Below, in pieces: positions 52,634 through 59,982 of a DNA stretch of 64,000 nt. Origin of the DNA: Shimia sp. SK013 (GTDB taxonomy: Bacteria; Pseudomonadota; Alphaproteobacteria; Rhodobacterales; Rhodobacteraceae). The notes under the pieces were generated by a model. The model did no database searches and was not told where the DNA came from. It worked only from the letters and a program-made list of their open reading frames with translations. The stretch is from assembly GCF_001292625.1 (NCBI RefSeq), contig NZ_LAJH01000017.1, forward strand, positions 43,142 to 107,141. Direction: 5' to 3'. Every line of letters begins with the position of its first letter. The stretch's first letter is position 1. Both the position numbers and the translations under genes were made by a program.

Positions 52634-53375
52634 GTTTTTGCATCCAAGCGATTGGCTGGGACGGAGTTCCGGGCCCCGCTACGTTCAACTGCGCCGCCGG
52701 CTAGAGCAAGGCATCGACACGGGGATTTTGCCCCCCAATAGCTCGTTGCCGCCAGAGCGCGAAATCGCTGAGATCACAGAACTGTCGCGCGTGACCGTCA
52801 GAAAAGCCATTCAAGAACTCGTCAAGCAAGGGGCCATCGAACAACGCCAAGGCTCGGGCTCATTTGTGCGCGTGCCAGTGGAAAGGGTAGAGCAATCGTT
52901 GTCTCATCTCACATCGTTCACAGAAGACATGAAACGACGTGGCAAAGACACGACCTCCAAATGGCTTGAACGGGGGGTTTTCTTGCCGTCGCCGGATGAG
53001 GTTGTTGCGCTTGGTCTGTCGGCGGGCGCATCCGTGTCTCGCATCTATCGCTTGCGAGAAGCCGGCGGGCAGCCAATGGCGCTGGAGCGTGCCTCTTTGC
53101 CATTGGACATCCTGCCAAATCCAACAGAGGTGACCACGTCGCTTTATTCCGTACTGGAAAGAAACGGATGCCGCCCGGTCCGCGCAGTTCAAAAGATTTC
53201 AGCGGTCAACCTTGAACCCGTCGAAGCCGAACTGCTGGGTGTTGCCGAAGGCACCGCCGGGTTGAGCATTCAGCGCACATCCTATCTGGACAGCGGCCGG
53301 GTCGCTGAACTCACACGCTCGCTTTATCGCGGTGATGCCTACGATTTTGTGGCTGAACTGCGCTTGTCAAACTGA
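52620..53375 (+). CDS. GntR-family regulator, UTRA (HutC/NagR) subgroup
   Basis: A 251-residue regulator: N-terminal winged helix with PRYVQLRRRLEQGIDTGILPPNSSLPPEREIAEI, SRVTVRKAIQELVKQGAIEQRQGSGSFV (key words SRVTVRKAI, GSGSFV) and a C-terminal UTRA sugar-phosphate-binding domain with SRIYRLREAGGQPMALERASLPL and RSLYRGDAYDFVAEL. The subgroup holds NagR/DasR, which sense GlcN-6P or GlcNAc-6P. It sits in the middle of a nag operon, so it is the obvious regulator of this locus and likely binder of the phased GGTA repeats. Confidence 0.9.
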   Translation: MSVVEFLHPSDWLGRSSGPRYVQLRRRLEQGIDTGILPPNSSLPPEREIAEITELSRVTVRKAIQELVKQGAIEQRQGSGSFVRVPVERVEQSLSHLTSFTEDMKRRGKDTTSKWLERGVFLPSPDEVVALGLSAGASVSRIYRLREAGGQPMALERASLPLDILPNPTEVTTSLYSVLERNGCRPVRAVQKISAVNLEPVEAELLGVAEGTAGLSIQRTSYLDSGRVAELTRSLYRGDAYDFVAELRLSN

Positions 53376-53412
53376 CTTTCGAACCGATCTGCCACAACAA
53401 AGGGCTGCCGCT

Positions 53413-54444
53413 ATGTTACCCGAATCCACCACCCGAATGAAAAACGAGATTCTCGAAATTCCGGATGTGGTCGAACGACTTCTGTTGCAGGGCGCGGGTT
53501 CTGTGAAGGCAACTGCAGACGAGGTGAGAAACCTTGACCCACGATTTTTTCTGTCGGTGGCACGGGGGTCCTCTGATCACGCAGCAACGTACCTAAAATA
53601 TGTCAGCGAACTGTTGCTGGGAGTGCCGATGGCATCTATCGGGCCTTCAATCAAATCGATTTACGACGTAGACATTGCCGCGAAGGGCACAATGTGTATA
53701 GCGGTGTCTCAATCGGGTCAAAGCCCCGACATTGCCAGTCTTACCAAGGCGTTAGGCGAAGCTGGTGCCTATACTGTCGCGATCACAAACGAGATGGGTT
53801 CGCCGCTCGCACAATCCACGTCAGCGACCTTGCCCATCCACGCTGGCAAGGAACTCAGCGTTGCTGCGACCAAAACCTTTGTTACGTCAATGGTCGCGGG
53901 GCTGTGGCTTCTTGCCGAACTGAAAGCAGACGCTGGTCTGCTTCGCGCCATTCATGCGCTGCCCGATCACCTTGCCAAAGCGACGCAATGTGACTGGTCT
54001 TCGGCGGTGGACAGCGTGGATAGGAATTCGCTGTTTTCCTTAGGGCGTGGTCCCAGCTTAGCGATTTCCAATGAAGCGGCGCTGAAATTCAAAGAAACCT
54101 GTCAGATCCACGCCGAAAGCTATTCAACTGCCGAAGTTCTACATGGCCCCGTTTCGATAGTGGAAGGCGGCTATCCGGTTCTTGCTTTTGCTGCCGCGGA
54201 CGCGGCCGAAGACAGTGTCGCCGACGTCGCGGATGCCCTGGCGCAAAAAGGCGCAAACGTTTTTGCCACCACCGAAAAGGTCCGCAAGGCCAATTGCTTG
54301 CCGCATGTCCGCACGGATCATTGGATCACAGATCCGATAGCATCGATCGTGTCGTTTTACGGAATGGTTGAGCAGGTTGCCGCGCGCCGGGGCATAAATC
54401 CAGACACTCCCCGGCACTTACAAAAAGTCACGGAAACCGTATGA
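53413..54444 (+). CDS. SIS-domain glucosamine-6-phosphate deaminase (NagB-II type)
   Basis: A 343-residue protein with two SIS domains and no glutaminase domain: LSVARGSSDHAATYLKYV near residue 49, AVSQSGQSPDIASLTKALGEAGA near 98, SVAATKTFVTSM near 154, LGRGPSLAISNEAALKFKETCQIHAE near 214 (GlmS-like), and AEVLHGPVSIVEGG near 243. It would convert glucosamine 6-phosphate to fructose 6-phosphate and ammonia, as NagB-II does in place of NagB. It overlaps nagA by 4 bp. Confidence 0.87.
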   Translation: MLPESTTRMKNEILEIPDVVERLLLQGAGSVKATADEVRNLDPRFFLSVARGSSDHAATYLKYVSELLLGVPMASIGPSIKSIYDVDIAAKGTMCIAVSQSGQSPDIASLTKALGEAGAYTVAITNEMGSPLAQSTSATLPIHAGKELSVAATKTFVTSMVAGLWLLAELKADAGLLRAIHALPDHLAKATQCDWSSAVDSVDRNSLFSLGRGPSLAISNEAALKFKETCQIHAESYSTAEVLHGPVSIVEGGYPVLAFAAADAAEDSVADVADALAQKGANVFATTEKVRKANCLPHVRTDHWITDPIASIVSFYGMVEQVAARRGINPDTPRHLQKVTETV

Positions 54445-55583
54445 CTTTCCCAAATCTGACATTCCGCGGCGGGCCAATTTTTGACGGTGAAAAACTGCTT
54501 AAAGGGTTTGCAGCGCGCTTTGAAAGCGGCGTCCTTGTCCAGTTGGGGGAAGAGGCCACCGTTGGCCAAAAGGGACAGGTGATTGACCTTGGTGGCGACA
54601 TCCTTTCGGCTGGGTTTGTCGATCTGCAAGTAAACGGAGGCGACGGTGTGATGTTAAACGACGCGCCTTCTGTTGAAACTTTGGCAAGGATTGCGGACGC
54701 GCACCGGCGCCTTGGGTGCCGCCGAATTCTGCCAACGCTCATCACCGATACCAAAGAAAAAACCGATCAAACCATCGCGGCAGTGATGCAAGCTGTGGCC
54801 GAAGGCATACCAGAAATCGCAGGATTGCATCTGGAAGGGCCACATCTGTCTGTGGCGCGAAAAGGCGCCCACGATGCCGACCTAATCCGCCCCATGACGG
54901 AAGCCGATCTCGCAACTCTGATCGAAGCGGCAGAACAGCTTCCGGCCCTTATGGTCACACTGGCGCCTGAAAGTGTAAGCCTTGAGCAAGTAAGGGCGCT
55001 GTCGCGCGCAGGTGTCATAATTTCTCTGGGCCACACAGACGCCAGTTTTGACACTTGTGTAGCCTATTTCAGGGCTGGCGCGCGCTGCGCGACACACTTG
55101 TTTAACGCTATGAGTCAACTGGGCAACAGAGAGCCGGGCCTTGTGGGCGCCGTGTTGTCCGCGCCGGACGTTTCGTCGGGGATCATTGCAGATGGCATTC
55201 ACGTTCATCCGGAAACTTTAAAGGTGGCGTGGCACGCCAAATCTGGCAGGGGACGCCTGTTTTTGGTGAGCGACGCAATGGCGGTTGCAGGAACAGATCT
55301 GGCAGAATTCCAATTGGAAGGGCGCACAATAAACCGCAAGAACCAGCGGCTGACGTTAGAAGATGGAACTCTGGCAGGTGCAGACTTGGAACTGACGAAC
55401 GCCATAAAAACGTTGGTCAAAGATGTCGGTATTCCACTTGAAGAGGCGCTTCAAGCCGCCACAACGATTCCAGCAAAGATCATTGGCGAAGGTAATACAG
55501 AAAGCTTCAGATTGGGGACGCGCCTTCGCGACACCATTAGAATTGCGGCTGATCTTAGCAATATCAGCCTTTTGATCGATTAG
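54441..55583 (+). CDS. nagA: N-acetylglucosamine-6-phosphate deacetylase
   Basis: A 380-residue amidohydrolase-fold enzyme, removing acetate from GlcNAc 6-phosphate. Visible sites are GFVDLQVNGGDGV near residue 56, metal-binding Glu in AGLHLEGPHLSVARKGAH near 128, SLGHTDASFDTC near 198, THLFNAMSQLGNREPG near 220, ADGIHVHPE near 253 and the catalytic Asp in LVSDAMAVAG near 280. It starts within the stop of the deaminase gene (ATGA). It is the last gene of the amino-sugar operon, after which the sequence becomes gene-poor. Confidence 0.95.
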   Translation: MTFPNLTFRGGPIFDGEKLLKGFAARFESGVLVQLGEEATVGQKGQVIDLGGDILSAGFVDLQVNGGDGVMLNDAPSVETLARIADAHRRLGCRRILPTLITDTKEKTDQTIAAVMQAVAEGIPEIAGLHLEGPHLSVARKGAHDADLIRPMTEADLATLIEAAEQLPALMVTLAPESVSLEQVRALSRAGVIISLGHTDASFDTCVAYFRAGARCATHLFNAMSQLGNREPGLVGAVLSAPDVSSGIIADGIHVHPETLKVAWHAKSGRGRLFLVSDAMAVAGTDLAEFQLEGRTINRKNQRLTLEDGTLAGADLELTNAIKTLVKDVGIPLEEALQAATTIPAKIIGEGNTESFRLGTRLRDTIRIAADLSNISLLID

Positions 55584-55592
55584 AGTTTTGGG

Positions 55593-55676
55593 TGGCGCCA
55601 GACGAATTCGAACTCGTCTCTGATAGGCCAACATGGCTGTCCTTTGTGCCGCACAGCCACCGCGTCACCCGGCGCC
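55593..55676 (-). other. tRNA-like fold or degenerate tRNA
   Basis: On the minus strand GGCGCCG at one end can pair fully with TGGCGCC at the other, 84 nt apart, followed by A, as in a tRNA acceptor stem. A 6-bp arm AGACGA/TCGTCT with loop GTTCGAAT resembles a T arm, and GGCTGT/ACAGCC makes a further hairpin. A proper 5-bp, 7-nt anticodon arm is missing and no CCA is encoded. It could be a decayed tRNA or attachment-site relic; a chance fold is possible. Confidence 0.25.
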
Positions 55677-55692
55677 TTTCCTCGCGGCACAG

Positions 55693-55851
55693 TTAAAACG
55701 TAATTTGTCGATCACGATGCCTACCGGTTGGCCCTACCGTTTCGAGGCTGATGTCGGTGCCCTGCTCGTGCAGCAGGTCTTCAACATTGCAGAGCAACAA
55801 CGAGAACCGCACATAGAGCCTCACGGCCAAACAGATGATTTCCAGGCTTGT
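55693..55851 (-). pseudogene. IS6-family transposase remnant (N-terminal fragment)
   Basis: About 52 codons on the minus strand between two stops read EIICLAVRLYVRFSLLLCNVEDLLHEQGTDISLETV-type sequence (key words EIICLAVRLY, VEDLLHE, GTDIS, ETV). This matches the start of IS6-family transposases, which carry a zinc-finger-like or helix-turn-helix region of the form P-E-I-I-x-L-A-V-R-L-Y-x-R-F-x-L-S-x-R-D-V-E-x-L-L. After ETV the reading turns to unrelated sequence (GPTGRHRDRQITF) and stops, and no DDE residues follow. It marks past insertion activity at the end of the nag operon. Confidence 0.6.
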
Positions 55852-56295
55852 TCAAAAGTATCTAGGCGAAGGACGTTTTGGTTTGGCAGCACGTCGCGAA
55901 GCGGCCCTTCGCTGCAAATGCACGAGGCGTCTCAATTTTTTAGACAGCAGCCATTTGTCAGCGGACACATCAGCCATCATGGGGTATCGGGGCCGTACAT
56001 GACAGTGCATTATTGGACCACGAGCGAAATGCGGCAATCGGGGAACTCCGGGAGAGAACTCAAGCTTGCGAAATTTTACCCACCTAATTTTACCAGCCTT
56101 TTGTCTGTTTGACGGTGAGAGCCTTGATACTCCGCAAATTCCTGCAACAGGATAAGCTAGTTGCGTCTACCGCCTTAAAATTTTACCACCGCGATTAAAG
56201 TCATTGGGTAAATACCAATACAATGGCTTGCAACTGAGTAGGTATATCCAATTTCACAGATCTCTGCAAAGCCACCGAGCCACCCTGATACCGAT
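55852..56295. other. Gene-poor, AT-rich scar region
   Basis: No gene can be supported here. The sequence is more AT-rich than its left neighbour, with repeated words AATTTTACC and TTTTACCA around 56075-56190, which may be the worn end of an insertion element. The promoter of the next gene should lie in its last 100 bases. Confidence 0.4.
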
Positions 56296-57108
56296 TTGAA
56301 AATTACGGCCGTCATCTCAGTCCATTCAGATGAATCGTACCTGCGTCGTTGCTTTCAATGCATGTCAGAAAATGGCGTCGAGGCCATTGTGATCGACAAT
56401 GACTGCAACGTCGCAACAAAAAAGATTGTTGAAGAGTTCAAAGGAAAAGTGGTCAAAGAGATTGTACACCATCCACACAACGGAGTCTTCGACTGGTCTG
56501 GAATCCTTCAGCTGAAAGAAGACCTTGTAAACAGCAGGCAAAGCGATTGGTTTATGCTTTGGGATTCAGATGAAATCCGCGAAGCCCCTGAAGGATTTAA
56601 CACCTTGCAAGAGGCTTTTGAAAACACCGAAAAGCAAGGTTTTACAGCGGTCAACTTTGATGAATATATTTTTCTGCCCGTGACTAAAGAAGAAGAGCAT
56701 CGCAGCGGCGATTTTGTTGAAACTCTTGATACGTACTACTTCTTTCAGCCCAATCGATACAATCGCACGAATGCCTGGAAGAGTACGGGCGAAAAGGTCA
56801 ATTTAATGCCTGGGGCCGGTCATAGGGTTGCTTTTGAAAGCCTGAATGTCTCAGAGGAGCGCTATGCGCTGCGGCACTATTTATTTCTAAGCTATAAGCA
56901 TGGGAAGGACAAATATCTTGTCCGGAAATACCCAGCCGCAGACCTCGCCAAAGGCTGGAGCCTTGAACGGGCGCAAACGACTGAAGAAACGTTTTGCTTG
57001 CCACCACAAGAGATGATGACGCGAAAAATGCCCAATCAAGCTTGGAACAGGTCAAACCCTGTCAAACAGCATCCGGTGTTTGTCGTTCCAGTCAGGCGGA
57101 AAAAATGA
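56296..57108 (+). CDS. Glycosyltransferase family 2-like protein
   Basis: A 270-residue protein from a TTG start (no better start fits; ribosome site weak). KITAVISVHSDESYLRRCFQCM and VIDNDCNVATKKIV resemble the nucleotide-binding start of a GT-A fold, and DWFMLWDSDEIREAPEGF near residue 95 is a DxD-type metal motif. GRRKK-like basic residues end the protein. No membrane segments are visible, so it is cytoplasmic or peripheral. Its base composition is more AT-rich than its flanks, in keeping with surface-glycan genes that move between strains. It overlaps the next gene tail-to-tail by 17 bp. Confidence 0.68.
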   Translation: MKITAVISVHSDESYLRRCFQCMSENGVEAIVIDNDCNVATKKIVEEFKGKVVKEIVHHPHNGVFDWSGILQLKEDLVNSRQSDWFMLWDSDEIREAPEGFNTLQEAFENTEKQGFTAVNFDEYIFLPVTKEEEHRSGDFVETLDTYYFFQPNRYNRTNAWKSTGEKVNLMPGAGHRVAFESLNVSEERYALRHYLFLSYKHGKDKYLVRKYPAADLAKGWSLERAQTTEETFCLPPQEMMTRKMPNQAWNRSNPVKQHPVFVVPVRRKK

Positions 57109-58270
57109 GCCGTTTCCATTCTTGATCGGTTTGCTGCCAAAGTTCAACCGATGCACTCGATTGAAAGTCGACATCTGACCATTGGATGACTTGTCCAGCC
57201 AAAACGTTTTCTTTGAGAATACAATTTTCCATGAGGCCGATGGGCACATGATTTGGTGCCTCAAATCGTGTTGTAGCCTCTCCTCTGAAGTCAAAGCTTC
57301 CGATCGCTCGGGTAACAAATAGTCCGCGCCCCAAGTCTCGCTTTGCGATGGTAAGAACAGAGTGCAACGGTTCTTTGGGCATCGACATCAAAGGGCCGCG
57401 CATTTGGGCCATTCGTTCTATCGTAATTGGGATTTCAAAGTGGCCAAGGTGAAACGGTCGCTCCAAGAGGTAAAGATCACCAGCGCCCAATTTATAGTAA
57501 CCTAACTTCTCAGGTGGCGATGAATGGGTTGCAACAATAAAGACCTCTCCCCGCCCAGAGGGACATAAAGCGTAGTCCGCTATCGGGTGCGTCAACGTTT
57601 TTGCAAGACTACCCAAGACCTGTGCGGCTTCCGACAAATTTTCAACTCTTGGCCCGTTCAATCCACGACCAGAGATACCCACTCCGAAACAATCAGCGAC
57701 CATAGCCTGCTCAATTTGGACTTTGGTGCCATCGGTAAATGCGGTGACTGCTGGTACAGAAATACCTTGCCGCGTAGCCCAATACTGCATGTCCTTATAG
57801 CTGGGGCTATGGTTCAGAAACCCTTTTTGAGAACCTAAAACCAAAGGCTCAAAACCCATGAGCCGAACTTCTTCGTTCAACGCAGCCAGGCTGCCAGGTT
57901 GATCTCCTTGTGCCTCTGTCAAAAGCCCTGTACCCGCAAACGCCGAACCCAGCGTAACTTGAAACTCAGCATTCATTGTAACTGTTGGAATTGAGCTTTG
58001 AAGCGTGGCTTCGACAACTTGCCGGGCACCTTCAACAGTTCCAGAACATTCGACAACCACATCGCTGTTTTCGATGAGTTGGCTTAAATGGTTGGTGATT
58101 TTGACTTTGTTCGGAAAGGCTTCTACGGAACTTAGCGGCCTCCGCGTCAAAACGGACGTGTGCAAGAACCGGTCTGGCATTGACATCAAGACTTCACATA
58201 GGCCGCGAGCGACGAACCCAGTGCCGGAAATCCCGACACGGATTGGGTGGTCTGGTACAGGCAATTGCAT
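57092..58270 (-). CDS. NAD(P)-binding oxidoreductase with C-terminal SAF domain (homoserine-dehydrogenase-like)
   Basis: A 392-residue protein. The first part is a Rossmann fold (VGISGTGFVARGLCEVL) followed by a segment SDVVVECSGTVEGARQVVEA and TMNAEFQVTLGS, similar to homoserine or glyceraldehyde-type dehydrogenases. The last ~70 residues read as an SAF domain (IGLMENCILKENVLAGQVIQWSDVDF). Related proteins occur in glycan or lipopolysaccharide-type gene sets. It is convergent with the glycosyltransferase-like gene and shares 17 bp with it. The actual substrate is unknown. Confidence 0.7.
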   Translation of the reverse strand: MQLPVPDHPIRVGISGTGFVARGLCEVLMSMPDRFLHTSVLTRRPLSSVEAFPNKVKITNHLSQLIENSDVVVECSGTVEGARQVVEATLQSSIPTVTMNAEFQVTLGSAFAGTGLLTEAQGDQPGSLAALNEEVRLMGFEPLVLGSQKGFLNHSPSYKDMQYWATRQGISVPAVTAFTDGTKVQIEQAMVADCFGVGISGRGLNGPRVENLSEAAQVLGSLAKTLTHPIADYALCPSGRGEVFIVATHSSPPEKLGYYKLGAGDLYLLERPFHLGHFEIPITIERMAQMRGPLMSMPKEPLHSVLTIAKRDLGRGLFVTRAIGSFDFRGEATTRFEAPNHVPIGLMENCILKENVLAGQVIQWSDVDFQSSASVELWQQTDQEWKRLIFSA

Positions 58271-59391
58271 GCTCCCTCTGAACGGTAAGTATCAAAAGCC
58301 ACACCTTTACGGCTCGTCTTACTATTGGCGTAACGGTTTCCGAGGGGGTACTAAAGGGTCATCAACAAAATGCACGCCTAAGCTGTTAGAGACTCCAATT
58401 CTCGTTTTCGATAGCTAGATGTGATTAAAATGAGCAGCGTCAAGTTTTAAGGTTTCGCTCAAACCGAAGTTGGGCTGAGAAATTGGCAGTCATTTCGCTA
58501 GCTTGGTGAATGGCAGAAAAACCGAGGCGCGACGATTGGCCCGCTCGAACGCTGCCCGACGCGCGAACGGCTGGAATGGTTGGCCGCACCGCAGAATTTT
58601 CAAGTGGAGACCAAAGTCCGCTATGGGCCGTTCTCGGCCGGTCAGTGTCCGCGGAAACTCTGACTTTGCAAAGCCTACTATCTGCGCATAGCCGCCTTTG
58701 GAGAAAATCCCGTCACATGACCGCTCTCAGCCCAGAGCGGTCGTGAGCAACCGGCGGGTCGGTTGGAAACCGGAATTGGCTGCAAAGAAGGCCAACTGCA
58801 GCTCAATAAGACGCCCCCGGAGTGTTTCTCCGACCACCAACCCAACTGTGTTCAAAGGCTAAGATTAAGCTTGGCGCAATTCATTCTGACGAATCAGACC
58901 TGTGCCCGTTGCTCGGTCATCACATCTCTTCCCCTCCCACACACAATCTAAGCGCGCTTTAGGGAATTACGCATGCACGCGTAAGGGCGTCCAATCCAGG
59001 TTGGGGCGCTGCTAAAGTGCGAGGAACTATGCACTTAAAATCGGGTTTTTGGGGCAGGATAAACGATGCGACCTATCCTCTTTTTCGAAACGCTCGTTCG
59101 TGTCGCCAGAACGGCACATGCATCCTGCGTCCAGCTCGCAAGAACCTCTATATACCATTGTAAATTATGAAATAACTTCAAATACGAAGCGTAGCTGTCG
59201 ACTTTTCAGAACGGAAAACACCGTCATTTATTGGTGAGTAACAAACTTGTGGACATAGCATGTTTCAAAATCTAGGGCCGCGACCTCGGGAGGCACGTCA
59301 GCCTCAACATGACGAAAAATTAAGTATTTGAAGACAGCCTAGCCCAGCGTCAACTGCGCGCACTCACCACTATTACTTTTGGAGTTTCCCA
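58271..59391. other. Long stretch without a supported gene
   Basis: About 1.1 kb with no convincing coding frame; the few short frames have no family pattern. A perfect 9-bp hairpin, GACCGCTCT/AGAGCGGTC, stands at 58719-58742. Words such as AAAGTCCGCT and TCTGACTTTGC near 58610-58670 resemble decayed intergenic repeats. The end contains the promoter region of the Cache-like gene. Confidence 0.45.
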
Positions 59392-59961
59392 ATGACCCGC
59401 TCACTTGTTTCGGCCCTAGCCTTGGCCATCGTTCCACACATGGCTTTTGCTTCTGACTTTGATTCTGCCATGCAGACTTTTGTTGATGAAAATGCCTCTG
59501 CATGGCTGCAAAGCGAAGTTCTGATTTCAGCGATCACCAACCAAAACCAAGACACCGGATCTTTCGACGCCACCATGATCGAGACGCTCGACACACAATG
59601 GCGATCCGAAGTGGGCAGTGCATCTGAACTGATCGACGGTGTTCTGATAAACTCCGCTGCGGATTTCTTGCGTGAGCGTGTGGCCGAAAGCAACGGCCAG
59701 ATTACTGAGGTTTTTGTTATGGACGCTCTCGGCCTGAATGTCGCTGCGTCAGGCGCGACCTCCGACTACTGGCAGGGTGACGAAGACAAATTCCAGAAGA
59801 CGTTCCCAATGGGCGCAGGTGCCACGCATTTCAGCGAAGTGGAATTCGACGAGTCCAGCCAAACCTACCAAGCTCAAATCTCGATCACGATCGCTGACCC
59901 TGCCACGCAATCTCCAATAGGCGCGATCACAATCGGTATCGATGCTGAGAGCCTGATGTAA
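59392..59961 (+). CDS. Small exported Cache-like sensory protein
   Basis: A 189-residue protein with signal peptide MTRSLVSALALAIVPHMAFA. The rest resembles a single Cache (PDC) domain: a long N-terminal helix (DSAMQTFVDENASAWLQSEVLISAITNQN), then ITEVFVMDALGLNVAAS and SDYWQGDEDKFQKTF near residue 125 and a final strand PIGAITIGIDAESL. It has no membrane anchor or output domain of its own. It is 21 bp before a chemoreceptor gene, so it is probably a periplasmic ligand-binding helper of that receptor. Confidence 0.75.
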   Translation: MTRSLVSALALAIVPHMAFASDFDSAMQTFVDENASAWLQSEVLISAITNQNQDTGSFDATMIETLDTQWRSEVGSASELIDGVLINSAADFLRERVAESNGQITEVFVMDALGLNVAASGATSDYWQGDEDKFQKTFPMGAGATHFSEVEFDESSQTYQAQISITIADPATQSPIGAITIGIDAESLM

Positions 59962-59982
59962 TCAAACCAATGGAGATATCCT

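Noticed and set aside
55593..55676. Functional tRNA gene
   Set aside because: No 5-bp stem with 7-nt anticodon loop can be drawn, the T arm is out of register and CCA is absent; kept only as a tRNA-like relic with low confidence.
55633..56112. 159-codon open frame on the plus strand
   Set aside because: Its middle is the reverse of the IS6-type transposase remnant and its end is AT-rich scar sequence; not a gene.
58503..58746. Two overlapping short frames on the plus strand
   Set aside because: Arg/Ser-rich products with no ribosome site or family pattern; they look like decayed repeat sequence.
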